From assembly GCA_913055815.1 (NCBI GenBank), contig CAJXKR010000002.1:1-40282 (forward strand): a stretch of DNA of 40,282 bases, read 5' to 3'. The notes below the pieces were generated by a model. The model did not search any database, had not been told where the DNA came from, and was given only the letters and a program-made list of their open reading frames with translations. Source of the stretch: an uncultured Desulfohalobiaceae bacterium (GTDB taxonomy: Bacteria > Desulfobacterota > Desulfovibrionia > Desulfovibrionales > Desulfothermaceae). Below are positions 1-8,033 of the stretch, one piece after another; position 1 is the stretch's first letter, and every line of letters begins with the position of its first letter. The position numbers were made by a program, and so were the translations under genes.

Positions 1-470
1 AGCATTTTCTTCCCTCCTGACAGAGGTTTACGACCCGAGGGCCTTCTTCCCTCACGCGGCGTCGCTGGGTCAGGCTTCCGCCCATTGCCCAAGATTCCCC
101 ACTGCTGCCTCCCGTAGGAGTTTGGGCCGTGTTCCAGTCCCAATGTGGCTGATCATCCTCTCAAACCAGCTACCCATCGTCGCCTCGGTAGGCCGTTACC
201 CTACCAACTAGCTAATGGGACGCGGACCCTGCCAATGGCGCATGCTTGCATCAGAGGCACACTTTACCGCAAATCTCCCTGGAAATATGCGGATTATCCG
301 GTATTAGCCCCGCTTTCGCAGGGTTATCCCGAACCATCGGATGGGTTGTCCACGCGTTACTCACCCATCCGCCGCTTTACTCACCACCGAAGTGGCTTTC
401 TCGCTCGACTCGCATGTGTTAGGCACGCCGCCAGCGTTCATTCTGAGCCAGGATCAAACTCTCATATTTA
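1..470 (-). rRNA. rrs: 16S ribosomal RNA, 5' part (gene runs off the left edge)
   Basis: On the minus strand the universal 27F site (AGAGTTTGATCCTGGCTCAG) lies at about 443-462, followed by the 338-region site ACTCCTACGGGAGGCAGCAG near 100-120. The mature 5' end should be near position 470. The piece covers V1, V2 and the start of V3. The stretch GTCAGGAGGGAAGAA near the left edge and the start GAATGAACGCTGGCGGCGTG are typical of Desulfovibrionales. The 3' part of the gene and the rest of the operon lie outside the window. Open reading frames inside this region are not genes. Confidence 0.98.
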
Positions 471-530
471 ATCCTCAATATCTCTATGCGATATTACTTA
501 CCTTGCTGTCTATGCCCGACTCACTATTTA

Positions 531-545
531 ATTGTCAAAGAACCA
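531..545 (-). promoter_or_regulatory. rRNA leader boxA-like antitermination site
   Basis: The minus strand reads GGTTCTTTGACAATT about 65 bases upstream of the 16S 5' end, close to the boxA consensus (TGCTCTTTAACAA) used for Nus-dependent antitermination in rRNA leaders. A perfect 7-bp dyad (TTTCAGT-TAT-ACTGAAA) at 565-581 lies just upstream in the same leader. Role inferred from position and similarity. Confidence 0.5.
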
Positions 546-690
546 AACACTAGTTAGATATCTCTTTCAGTTATACTGAAAAATTTTCCAATCTGCTAAC
601 TATGTATTTAAAGATCAAATTAGAGCTATTTCTCTTGAAATGTAGCTATGTGATGTGATCTATGCAGGAAGAACTTTATCTATAATTTTT

Positions 691-718
691 ATAATAATAA
701 ACTTTTTCGTCTTGTCAA
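691..718 (-). promoter_or_regulatory. Probable sigma-70 promoter of the rRNA operon
   Basis: The minus strand has a perfect -35 TTGACA (713-718), a 16-base spacer and a -10 TATTAT (691-696), set in very AT-rich DNA about 215 bases upstream of the 16S 5' end. A short dyad (TTACC-AAGT-GGTAA, 734-747) lies just upstream of the -35. The rest of 471-841 is AT-rich leader and intergenic DNA without a gene. Confidence 0.6.
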
Positions 719-841
719 TATCAAAAATTAAATTTACCAAGTGGTAAGTTTTAAATAAAGAAAGTTCCCGAAAACAGAAAATAATTTGTATACTTACTTT
801 ATTGCTTTGTCAACAATTATCTAAAAAAAATAAAGGAAAAT

Positions 842-1522
842 ATGAAGAGATTCGAAAATATCGTTCAAATAGCCGGAATCAAGTCCTTGCAGGAAGCAAG
901 GCTCCTGATGGAGTGTGGAGTGGATCTCCTGGGATTCCCACTTTTTCTCAAAGATAACATCGAGGACCTGAACACAGCTCAAGTAGCTGAGATAACTTGC
1001 CAAATAAAAAATATAACTACCTGCTCAGTAATAACTTATTTGGATAAATCTCAAGACATTATTGACATATGCAAACACATAGATATTTCAACTGTTCAGC
1101 TACACGGGGATATGTCTTTAAAAGAAATCAGGAAATTAAAATCCAAGGCCCCGTACATAACAATAATAAAAAGTCTGATAATCGGAAAATTCGACTGCAT
1201 GGCCCTGAAGAAACAACTAGCCGAATTTGAGCCCTATTGCAGAGCATTCATAACTGACACTTTTGACCCTCAGACAGGTGCATGCGGAGCCACAGGCAAA
1301 ATGCACGATTTAAACACCAGCAGGGAACTGATCTCATTATCAAACAGACCCGTAATTATTGCCGGGGGTCTTACACCGCAAAATGTTCATGATTCCATAA
1401 TGTTTGCTAGACCCGCTGGTGTAGATGCGCATACCGGGGTTGAGGATAGCGAGGGCAATAAAAGCGAAGCCAGGGTCAAAGAATTTGTTGAAAACGCACG
1501 AAATGGTTTTGCTGCTCTATAA
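842..1522 (+). CDS. Phosphoribosylanthranilate isomerase (TrpF)-like protein lacking the catalytic cysteine
   Basis: This 226-residue protein has the TrpF layout along its whole length: an N-terminal strand VQIAGIKS where TrpF has KICGIT, then VQLHGD (85-90), FITDT with the putative general-acid Asp139, GACGATGK (phosphate loop), AGGLTPQNV (174-182) and GVDAHTGVED (193-202, TrpF GVDVSSGVE). In TrpF the Cys of KICG is the general base of the Amadori rearrangement; here it is Ala11. The Ser pair of the GVDVSSG loop is also changed. I therefore see a TrpF-fold protein that may have lost or changed activity. No other trp genes are next to it. An AAAGGAAA ribosome site precedes the ATG. It stands alone, convergent with the next gene 28 bases away. 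Confidence 0.85.
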   Translation: MKRFENIVQIAGIKSLQEARLLMECGVDLLGFPLFLKDNIEDLNTAQVAEITCQIKNITTCSVITYLDKSQDIIDICKHIDISTVQLHGDMSLKEIRKLKSKAPYITIIKSLIIGKFDCMALKKQLAEFEPYCRAFITDTFDPQTGACGATGKMHDLNTSRELISLSNRPVIIAGGLTPQNVHDSIMFARPAGVDAHTGVEDSEGNKSEARVKEFVENARNGFAAL

Positions 1523-1550
1523 ACCATCAACATAGCCAATACCAAAGATT

Positions 1551-2363
1551 TCAAGCAGAATTTGCCCCTTGTACCAACATTTCCGGATCATCGCTCATAA
1601 TGCCGTCAACTCGCATTTCAAGGAACTCCCGCACCTTCTCCCTGTCATTCACCGTCCATACATGCACTTCAAAACCCATATCATGGGCAATTTTCAGATT
1701 ATCAGCCGACATCAGCCTATGTCCGTCGTAAAATTCCGGTATTTGAAGTGCACTCCCACTGGTATCAAAGCTATCTTCCATGTTCCCGGAAATCCAATCA
1801 AAAAACTCCCTGGTCTTTCGATATCCCAAGGCAAAAGGGATATTTTTATCAAGAACCCGTGAATTGCCATCTACAAGATGATCGTGCTCACTGGCCACTA
1901 AAACCCTTTCCTGGAGATTATATTCCAGGATCAAATCCAACGACCTTTCTACCAGATCAAAACTGTCCAGCTTAAAATCCAGGTTGAACATGGCTTGTGG
2001 AAAATGCCTCAAGACTTGTTCAAAAGTTGGGACGCTGAAATCGTGCAGATTAAAAATACTCAAGTTTTCACTGGCAGGAAGCATGGACTCTTTCGGGGTT
2101 AACTGCTTCAATTCCTCCAGGCTCAAATCGCTGATTTTGGCATCCGAGCCAAAGATTCTTGACAAGTATTGATCGTGATGTATTACCGGTACCCCGTCCC
2201 TGGTCAACCAAAGATCCATTTCCAGATACCGGACTCCACAGGCCAGGGCAGATTCAAAGGAAGGAAGGGTGTTTTCCACAACACGGGAAGGATTGCCCCT
2301 GTGTCCGAACAACCTGGGTTTGGGTAAATCAAAGAATTGTGATTTATTAATAACTGCCTCCAA
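1551..2363 (-). CDS. Glycerophosphodiester phosphodiesterase family protein
   Basis: This 270-residue TIM-barrel enzyme would hydrolyse glycerophosphodiesters to an alcohol and glycerol-3-phosphate. Family motifs are present in order: FGHRG near residue 19 (catalytic His), ENTLPSFESAL, EMDLWLTRDGVPVIHHD (metal-binding Glu/Asp and second His), FNLDFK mid-protein, and VHVWTVNDREKVREFLEMRVDGIMSDDP split across the C-terminal strands typical of UgpQ. No signal peptide is visible, so a cytoplasmic location is likely. The start is unclear: the reading frame opens at TTG 2363, but the only good Shine-Dalgarno (GGAGG, 2357-2361) overlaps that TTG and sits 5 bases before an in-frame ATT at 2351. No ATG is near. 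The function call is firm, the start is not. Confidence 0.9.
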   Translation of the reverse strand: MEAVINKSQFFDLPKPRLFGHRGNPSRVVENTLPSFESALACGVRYLEMDLWLTRDGVPVIHHDQYLSRIFGSDAKISDLSLEELKQLTPKESMLPASENLSIFNLHDFSVPTFEQVLRHFPQAMFNLDFKLDSFDLVERSLDLILEYNLQERVLVASEHDHLVDGNSRVLDKNIPFALGYRKTREFFDWISGNMEDSFDTSGSALQIPEFYDGHRLMSADNLKIAHDMGFEVHVWTVNDREKVREFLEMRVDGIMSDDPEMLVQGANSA

Positions 2364-2407
2364 AGCGAAGGGAAAAATTCAATCCGTTAAAAAATTTTCC
2401 TTTAACT

Positions 2408-2442
2408 AGTAAAACTGATCAGTTTCATTGTGCAGTTTTACT
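2408..2442 (-). terminator. Inverted repeat at the 3' end of the cyclophilin-like gene
   Basis: A perfect 10-bp dyad (AGTAAAACTG and CAGTTTTACT) flanks a 15-base loop and overlaps the stop codon of the gene at 2438-2821. The stem is AT-rich and no long U-run follows, so termination is only a possibility. Confidence 0.35.
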
Positions 2443-2821
2443 GACCTTCCTCTACCAAAGCTGTAACACTACCAGAGAGTTGATTAAGCTCACCCCAATC
2501 CGCTTCCACTTTGCCTATTTGATGTACAGGAAAGGCAGCGCGGATTTCGTCACCTTTACTGGCAGGAGTGGGGCCCCAGAAGATGCACAACCATCCCGTG
2601 TCCTGATGGAATGCCAAATCCCCCACGTCCATGATCTCCATACTGTCATCCTCAAAAGCTTCAACTGATGCGGATACTGGACCGTAAAGCTCTTCGCCCC
2701 ACTTATCCATGTTGGCCCTGAAAGGAAGTTGGTCCTTGAGCGCCTCTCCACCGGGAGTATCAAAAAGTTCCCCTTTTATCACGATTGCATCATTAAGAGT
2801 GATTCTAATGTTTTTGCCCAT
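2438..2821 (-). CDS. Cyclophilin-like fold protein (TM1367/AF0381 type)
   Basis: The product is about 127 residues. It begins with NIRITLNDAIVIKGELFDTP and contains LPFRANMDKWGEELYGPV and the family signature GDLAFHQDTGWLCIFWGPTP, as in the cyclophilin-like beta-barrel family (Pfam PF04126). Those proteins share the cyclophilin barrel, but prolyl isomerase activity has not generally been established for them. I chose ATG 2821 because GGAGAGGG lies about 6 bases upstream; the upstream GTG at 2827 would overlap that ribosome site. The protein appears cytoplasmic. It is flanked by minus-strand genes but separated by over 70 bases on each side, so it is probably transcribed alone. Confidence 0.85.
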   Translation of the reverse strand: MGKNIRITLNDAIVIKGELFDTPGGEALKDQLPFRANMDKWGEELYGPVSASVEAFEDDSMEIMDVGDLAFHQDTGWLCIFWGPTPASKGDEIRAAFPVHQIGKVEADWGELNQLSGSVTALVEEGQ

Positions 2822-2946
2822 AAACACCCTCTCCGGTTTTTGGCCTTGTAAATAATATTGCTTTATCGACTCCCTTCAGTTGTATTATAATACTTTAACA
2901 TGATTTCTAGCACTATTTTTATCCATTATCAAACTAATATTGTGTA

Positions 2947-3594
2947 TCACGGAATATCTAGAAATTTATGCACTTGCAGTCCCAGTCTCCAATTGGGATT
3001 TTGCAGGCAAAAATTGACAGCCGCTCGAAGATTTTCCTGATAATTATCCCCACTTTTGGGCTGCAGAAAAAAATGCTCAAAATCCCAGTGTTCGAACTCT
3101 ACAGGATCCAGCATATCCTGCGGAAAGATCAATTTCAACTCCTTCCCGGATCTGATCTTTACTTCGGTGTTGGCTTTGGGACTTACACAAACCCAATCCA
3201 AATTGGAAGGTAGATTCAAAGTACCGTTGGTCTCTACAGCGGTTTCAAAACCGGCATTATTAAAAAGCTGAACCAAATCTTCCCCCAATTGCAGGGCGGG
3301 TTCTCCACCGGTAAACACTACAAACGGCCGGCCCAAGTAATGATTACTTGAATTCACTGGCCAGAAGGAACTAACCCTTTCAAACAATTGCAAAGCGGAA
3401 TCGAATTTGCCGCCTGTATCTTGATCCAAATTTACAAAATCTGTATCGCAAAATCTGCACTCTGCAAACTCCCTGTCCTTTTCCAGCCCAGACCATAAAT
3501 TGCACCCGGCAAAGCGGCAAAAAACCGCTGTCCTGCCGGAATGCGCTCCCTCTCCCTGCAGTGAATAAAATATTTCCTTTACAGTATATCCCAT
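2947..3594 (-). CDS. queE: 7-carboxy-7-deazaguanine synthase QueE
   Basis: A radical SAM enzyme of the queuosine/7-deazaguanine pathway that contracts 6-carboxytetrahydropterin to 7-carboxy-7-deazaguanine. The 215-residue protein begins YTVKEIFYSLQGEGAHSGR, then FCRFAGCNLW and a cluster motif of CX14CX2C type (C of GCNLW, then CRFCDTDF), which is the spacing seen in the E. coli subclass rather than the plain CX3CX2C. FVVFTGGEPALQ (GGE motif for SAM) and VETNGT follow, and the C-terminus LGLQVHKFLDIP matches QueE. Its neighbour upstream is queC, the next step in the pathway, on the same strand with a 125-base gap. queD was not found in the window. Confidence 0.95.
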   Translation of the reverse strand: MGYTVKEIFYSLQGEGAHSGRTAVFCRFAGCNLWSGLEKDREFAECRFCDTDFVNLDQDTGGKFDSALQLFERVSSFWPVNSSNHYLGRPFVVFTGGEPALQLGEDLVQLFNNAGFETAVETNGTLNLPSNLDWVCVSPKANTEVKIRSGKELKLIFPQDMLDPVEFEHWDFEHFFLQPKSGDNYQENLRAAVNFCLQNPNWRLGLQVHKFLDIP

Positions 3595-3719
3595 ATTAAC
3601 CCATATGCCCTGCCGGGAACCGAAGTATGAAATATCCCTTGATTGTTGAACAACAAGGTTTCAACTCTTTTTTTTACTTAAACACGTAATCACATAATCA
3701 CGTAACCACTTCACTGATT

Positions 3720-4403
3720 TTACTCCCTGTACAAAGTGGGATCCTCCATGCCGGCTTCGGAAAATCCCTTTTTCCGCAGCACACAACTATCGCATTTTCC
3801 GCAGGCCAAACCGTTTTCGTCCGGATCATAACAGGAATGGGTCCAGCTGTAATCTATCCCCAGCTCTATACCTTTTTGGATTATTTCTCCCTTGGACATA
3901 TAAATAAGAGGTGTATGTATCTTATAAGTTAGTTCCCCGGTGGCACTTTTCTTGGTTGCCAGATTGGCCATATTCTCAAAGGCTTTTATGTATTCGGGAC
4001 GGCAGTCAGGGTATCCGGAATAATCCACAACATTCACACCAATAAAGATATCGCTCGAGCCCAGCACTTCCGCCCATCCAAGGGCATAAGACAAGAAGAT
4101 CGTGTTTCTGGCAGGTACATATGTGACCGGAATTTCAGAACCATGTTCAGCATCCGAATACTCGGGCACTTCCATATCCCGGGTAAGGGCGGAACCGCCA
4201 ATCTCCTGCAATGGAACCTTCAATGTCAAATAATGATTTATCCCCAATTTGGAAATGATTTTTTCAGCTGCCTCCACCTCAATGCTGTGCCTCTGGTGAT
4301 AGGAAAACACCAGGGGGCAGGGCTCAAATCCTTCGGACCTGGCTATTTCCAGACAGGTAGTGGAATCCAGTCCCCCGGAAAACAAAACTATCGCTTTACT
4401 CAT
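3720..4403 (-). CDS. queC: 7-cyano-7-deazaguanine synthase QueC
   Basis: An ATP-dependent enzyme that converts 7-carboxy-7-deazaguanine to preQ0 with ammonia. The 227-residue protein opens with the PP-loop ATPase motif LFSGGLDSTTCLEIA, has PVTYVPARNTIFLSYALGWA in the middle, and ends with the zinc site CYDPDENGLACGKCDSC (four Cys). The ATG at 4403 follows AAGGGAT at a suitable distance. It probably forms a queC-queE unit read leftward. The gap to queE (3595-3719) holds near-repeats of CACGTAATCA and no gene. I looked for a preQ1 riboswitch upstream and did not see one. Confidence 0.96.
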   Translation of the reverse strand: MSKAIVLFSGGLDSTTCLEIARSEGFEPCPLVFSYHQRHSIEVEAAEKIISKLGINHYLTLKVPLQEIGGSALTRDMEVPEYSDAEHGSEIPVTYVPARNTIFLSYALGWAEVLGSSDIFIGVNVVDYSGYPDCRPEYIKAFENMANLATKKSATGELTYKIHTPLIYMSKGEIIQKGIELGIDYSWTHSCYDPDENGLACGKCDSCVLRKKGFSEAGMEDPTLYRE

Positions 4404-4542
4404 GTATTATCCCTTACCTAGCCTGCTCGGATTCTTGATTTTAAAATCGGAACAAGTTATATTAAATAATTGTTAACATAATGTATGGTTGTAATAAACT
4501 GTTCAGGGCATCCCAGAATTATTCCCTGCAGACGGTTTGATC

Positions 4543-5853
4543 ATGAAAAATTCCGAGATCATCACCCAATTCGGCAATCAAATATTCAACAATCCGAATT
4601 ATACTCAGAATTACAAACAGAACACGGACTACCTGTCATCTAAAGACCACTATACAAATCTTTTCGCACAAAAAATAGAAAACAGCTATTCCGGGAGCCA
4701 ATTCAATAAAAGCCTGAACTATGCACTGTCAGTACTGGATGAAAGAACCAATGATTTTAGCAAGCTGTTAGATTCTTACCATCTTCCTGCAAGCAACAAC
4801 TCTGAATACTTTCGCACCACCAAAATTTCGGATCCGGAAAAAATGGATGCAATAGCTAGTTCAGAAGCTTCTCCCGGTTCTTACTATATCAAGATTGAAA
4901 ACCTGGCACAGTCCCAAATCAGCAAAAGCAAGCTACTGTCTTCCAACTCGGAAACGGAATTAAAAGAAGGTAAGTACGAGTTTAGCTTGAAGACCGATGA
5001 TTCCAGTCTGCTTTTCAGCGTGACTCTAAACAAGGAGCAAATTAGCACCAACAAAGACCTCTTGCAAGGTCTGGAAACTGAACTAAATTCCGTGGACACA
5101 AATCTGAACATAACTGTACAAGAGACCCCAAAAAAGACTTATACAGATTTTTCAGAAGCCATTTACGAGGACATGTCCTACTTGCTTATTAGCCATAACC
5201 GGAGCGGAGATGAAAAATGGTTCCAACTTCAGGATGAATCCGGAGGTTTAATCGATTTCTTGGACTTGAACAGCATGTCCTATGCCGGGCAAAATGCTTC
5301 ATTCTATTTAAACGGAAATCTGGAGTCTTCCCCGGACAATTCGATTTCACTGGATAATAACCAATTGGATATAAATTTCAAGGAAGAGTCTGAAAATTCG
5401 GTACTGCTGGAAGTGAAAAAAGGGGAAAAAGAGGTCACGGAACAAACCAAACAAATTGTGGATACTTACAACGACTACCTGAACTGGTTGGAAAACAACC
5501 ATTCCTTTATCGAACCCGGCCTTAGGTCCAATCTGGCGGACATGACGATATCCCGCTCCAAGGAACTGGCATCAATAGGTATAAACGTGGCAAACGAGAC
5601 TGCCAGAATGGAGTTAACCGATTATTTCGAGTCCGCACTTAGGAATAAAACTGAAAAAGTAAAAGAGACCCTTATTTCCGAGGAAGAAGGCTTGTTTCAC
5701 CAAATGAAAAAAAAATTGCAAGAAGTGCTCCAGGAACCAATTCAAAACTTCGGCAACAACCGGAAACAATTTGCAATTTATACCAAATGGGGGCTTAGCA
5801 GGCAAGAAGACACCTCGCAATCCTCGTTTGCAGCATTTGATCAATATATTTAA
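4543..5853 (+). CDS. FliD-like (flagellar filament cap / HAP2-related) protein
   Basis: About 436 residues, rich in Asn, Ser and Glu, without signal peptide or membrane segment. Two regions recall flagellar cap protein FliD: around residue 105-130 the text SPGSYYIKIENLAQSQISKS resembles the FliD N-terminal segment with its conserved LAQ core, and later FYLNGNLESSPDNSISLDNN resembles the FliD 'NG...ss.N.i' segment, followed by QIVDTYNDYLNWL as in the helical C-terminal part. FliD caps filaments outside the cell. No other flagellar gene is nearby, so this may be a diverged or secondary FliD or another extracellular coiled-coil protein. Two starts are possible, TTG 4537 and ATG 4543; neither has a clear ribosome site and I prefer the ATG. 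Confidence 0.6.
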   Translation: MKNSEIITQFGNQIFNNPNYTQNYKQNTDYLSSKDHYTNLFAQKIENSYSGSQFNKSLNYALSVLDERTNDFSKLLDSYHLPASNNSEYFRTTKISDPEKMDAIASSEASPGSYYIKIENLAQSQISKSKLLSSNSETELKEGKYEFSLKTDDSSLLFSVTLNKEQISTNKDLLQGLETELNSVDTNLNITVQETPKKTYTDFSEAIYEDMSYLLISHNRSGDEKWFQLQDESGGLIDFLDLNSMSYAGQNASFYLNGNLESSPDNSISLDNNQLDINFKEESENSVLLEVKKGEKEVTEQTKQIVDTYNDYLNWLENNHSFIEPGLRSNLADMTISRSKELASIGINVANETARMELTDYFESALRNKTEKVKETLISEEEGLFHQMKKKLQEVLQEPIQNFGNNRKQFAIYTKWGLSRQEDTSQSSFAAFDQYI

Positions 5854-5994
5854 TACATTGATAACATCCCGACCCACAGGAAGCGTTCAATACAAACCTA
5901 CCTTGTTTGGCATATTATATACTTTGACATACAAATACATTTTTTCTAATCTGTTATCTTATCTACACTTAAAGTTAGAGGAGGTTGTTAAGAG

Positions 5995-6453
5995 ATGAGC
6001 AAGAGACTGAGCCTGGAGGATTTTAATACAGTAAAGGATATAACTCTGCTATGGGGAGACATGGACGCCTTTCAACACATAAACAACATCAAGCACTTCC
6101 GTTACTTTGAAACAGCCAGGATTCATTATATGGAAGAAATAGGACTTTTCGACTTAATGGCCCAAACAGGGGTGGGGCCAATATTGGCAGAGACCAGTTG
6201 TAAGTATATAACTCCCTTGGTTTATCCGGACACTATTTCAGTTGGAACGAGGACTACAGCGATCAAGGATTCGGAATTTCATCAAGAGTACTTGATCCTG
6301 AGTCAAAAGAACGAAATGAATGCCGCTATCGGCTACGCCAAAATAGTGGCCTTTGACTATCAACAACAACAAAGGACTCAACTTCCCAGGGAGATCATAG
6401 ACAGGATTGTACAAATAGACAAGGAAGCAGAACAGAATTATTCCCTGTCATAG
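5995..6453 (+). CDS. Acyl-CoA thioesterase, 4-hydroxybenzoyl-CoA thioesterase/YbgC type (hotdog fold)
   Basis: The 152-residue protein has the 4HBT signature GDMDAFQHINNIKHFRYFETA near residues 20-40. The Asp that begins this motif acts in catalysis in the YbgC/4HBT group, and the following Gln-His-Ile-Asn is a common variant (usually GHVNN). The rest (VGPILAETSCKYITPLVYPD, then a conserved YAKIVAFD strand) fits a complete single hotdog domain. Substrate cannot be told. A strong Shine-Dalgarno (AGAGGAGGT, about 5977-5985) precedes the ATG. Its last 16 bases overlap the end of the convergent cca gene. Confidence 0.9.
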   Translation: MSKRLSLEDFNTVKDITLLWGDMDAFQHINNIKHFRYFETARIHYMEEIGLFDLMAQTGVGPILAETSCKYITPLVYPDTISVGTRTTAIKDSEFHQEYLILSQKNEMNAAIGYAKIVAFDYQQQQRTQLPREIIDRIVQIDKEAEQNYSLS

Positions 6454-7514
6454 AGTTTTTCCAGGTGGGCGCTTCGCATTTGTTTAAGTTTTTCTCCGGA
6501 GCGGGCGCCCAAACCTTGATCCTTTTCAGGCAGCCGAACTCCCATAATTTCCTTCAAATCCCTGTTCATTCTATCACTAAAATCCTTGTCCCGTCCTATC
6601 CTCACCAATTCAAAAATTTGCTGCAAAAATCCCTTTTTGTGCAGATCCATCAACAAATCCACCTTTTCAGTTGAAGGTAGTTCCGGATATTCCTCGGCTC
6701 GACTGGAATAATATTCCGCAGCGGTCCCGCCCTGGATAAATTTTTTTGGCAATCTCAATTTAATACCCAAATTCCCTGCCAAGGAGTTCTTCTGTTCCCT
6801 TTTTTGCCGAGCATCAACCACTCCCATGCCTTTTCTGCTGTCCTTAGCAAAATCCTGGCAAAGACCCATCCAGACAAGTAAAGGATCACCAGCCAACTTG
6901 TCCATCAAGGAAGCGGTTTGTTCCAGGGAGGACAGGGAGTGTAATTCCTCGAACCAGGGAGAAAGCAGATCTGTTTGCCGGATCATGCGCAAGAATCTCC
7001 CCGGCATCGTACATGAGCAAGCCTTTTTTAATTCCTGTCCCACCCTCTCGGCAGATACTTCCTGAAGAATATTCGATGCCCCCACCTGGCGCATAACCGA
7101 AAACAGGGATTCGTGCACTTTAAAATCCGTTAGACAAGCAGCAATCCGGGCTGCCCGATATACCCTCAGCCCGTCGTCAAAAAAATTCTTGTCCTGTACC
7201 GGACGCAGGACCTTGTTTTGCAGATCATCCAAAGCGCCTTTAATGGAAAACAGTTCACCCTGCTGGTTCTTGGCCAGGGAATTTATTGTCAAATCCCTGG
7301 ACCATAAATCCTGGTAAACATCTTCCTGCTCGGACAAGGTGTACTCACTGCCCCTGTATATATACACGGGCTTGTCTCCACCCACTTTCTTGGCCTGCGG
7401 AAAGGATTCCAAAAAATCCTTTTCCCGGGCACCAATCACTACATAGTCCTTGTCCTGAACAGTGCTTCCCAACAATTCGTCCCGGACCGATCCTCCTACC
7501 AGGTATATCTTCAA
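6438..7514 (-). CDS. cca: CCA-adding tRNA nucleotidyltransferase (class II)
   Basis: The enzyme adds or repairs the 3'-CCA end of tRNAs. The 358-residue protein opens with YLVGGSVRDELLGSTVQDKD, the class II nucleotidyltransferase signature with two metal-binding Asp, followed by RDLTINSLA and GLRVYRAARIAA (ATP/CTP binding). The usual GGAVRD is GGSVRD here. The C-terminal half lacks the His-Asp pair of the E. coli-type HD phosphohydrolase domain and ends LGARSGEKLKQMRSAHLEKL. The start is TTG 7514, preceded at 6 bases by GGAGG; no in-frame ATG fits. It overlaps the convergent thioesterase gene by 16 bases. Confidence 0.92.
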   Translation of the reverse strand: MKIYLVGGSVRDELLGSTVQDKDYVVIGAREKDFLESFPQAKKVGGDKPVYIYRGSEYTLSEQEDVYQDLWSRDLTINSLAKNQQGELFSIKGALDDLQNKVLRPVQDKNFFDDGLRVYRAARIAACLTDFKVHESLFSVMRQVGASNILQEVSAERVGQELKKACSCTMPGRFLRMIRQTDLLSPWFEELHSLSSLEQTASLMDKLAGDPLLVWMGLCQDFAKDSRKGMGVVDARQKREQKNSLAGNLGIKLRLPKKFIQGGTAAEYYSSRAEEYPELPSTEKVDLLMDLHKKGFLQQIFELVRIGRDKDFSDRMNRDLKEIMGVRLPEKDQGLGARSGEKLKQMRSAHLEKLYDRE

Positions 7515-7597
7515 GCCTTCCCTCCGATCTTACAAAAAATCTAGTGTCTTGTCATACTTTAAATGTCGGTCAGAATAAGCACGTTAATTGCAATTCT

Positions 7598-7693
7598 GTC
7601 ATCCCGGACCCCGTATCGGGGTACGGGGCAGGCTTTGATCCGGGATCCAGTCTTTTTTCTGTTTTTCTAGATTCCGGCCTTCGCCGGAATGAC
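7598..7693. repeat. MITE-like element with GTCAT-type terminal inverted repeats
   Basis: A 96-base element bounded by GTCATCCCGG and CCGGAATGAC, inverted with one mismatch. Inside are further dyads: CCCCGTATCGGGG, GATCCGGGATC, and a hairpin ATTCCGGC-CTTC-GCCGGAAT at 7671-7690. Elements with GTCATTCCGG-type ends are common short intergenic repeats in many proteobacteria. It has no coding capacity and would need a transposase supplied from elsewhere. Confidence 0.75.
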
Positions 7694-7797
7694 ATTAGTG
7701 TAAAAGCGACAAATTATGTGTGACAAAGCACTAGTACATTCATCCTGACATTATAATCCCGTTCTATGAATAATGCCCTTATTATTAGCAAGGATGA

Positions 7798-7968
7798 CTG
7801 GAGACTGAGTACGATTTGTTTTACAAGTCCAACGGTTTCGATCTGCTGTTACCCAGGCTCTTGGGAGGTAAGCAGACAACCCGGAAAGAACTCCCCGGAT
7901 TCGGTGAAGACAGCTTTTGCCTGGGCTGCAAGATATGCACCCGTCCCAAGTCCCCTTTTGCTAGATAA
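7798..7968 (+). pseudogene. Remnant of a Cys-motif C-terminal domain (possibly molybdopterin-biosynthesis MoaB/Mog-like)
   Basis: One frame is open for 56 codons after a TGA at 7795, with no start codon or ribosome site, and it reads as ordinary protein: YDLFYKSNGFDLLLPRLLGG, then ELPGFGEDSFCLGCKICTRP and SPFAR before a TAA. The ending FCLGCKIC...PKSPFAR resembles the short CxxCxxC...CPFGK tail found after molybdopterin-binding (MoaB/Mog) domains in some anaerobes, although the last Cys is Ser here. I infer a decayed gene end next to a MITE-like repeat. The rest of 7515-8033 shows no gene. Confidence 0.35.
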
Positions 7969-8033
7969 TTGCGCTCAATAGGATAAAATTCTTACTGGGA
8001 AAAATTCAATCCGGCGGCACGGGCTTAATAAGT

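Noticed and set aside
145-553. Open frames of 108 and 70 codons on the plus strand
   Set aside because: They lie over the 16S rRNA gene and its leader, antisense to it, and have no protein-like character.
4404-4536. Possible preQ1 riboswitch before queC
   Set aside because: No match to the class I aptamer core and no suitable stem was found.
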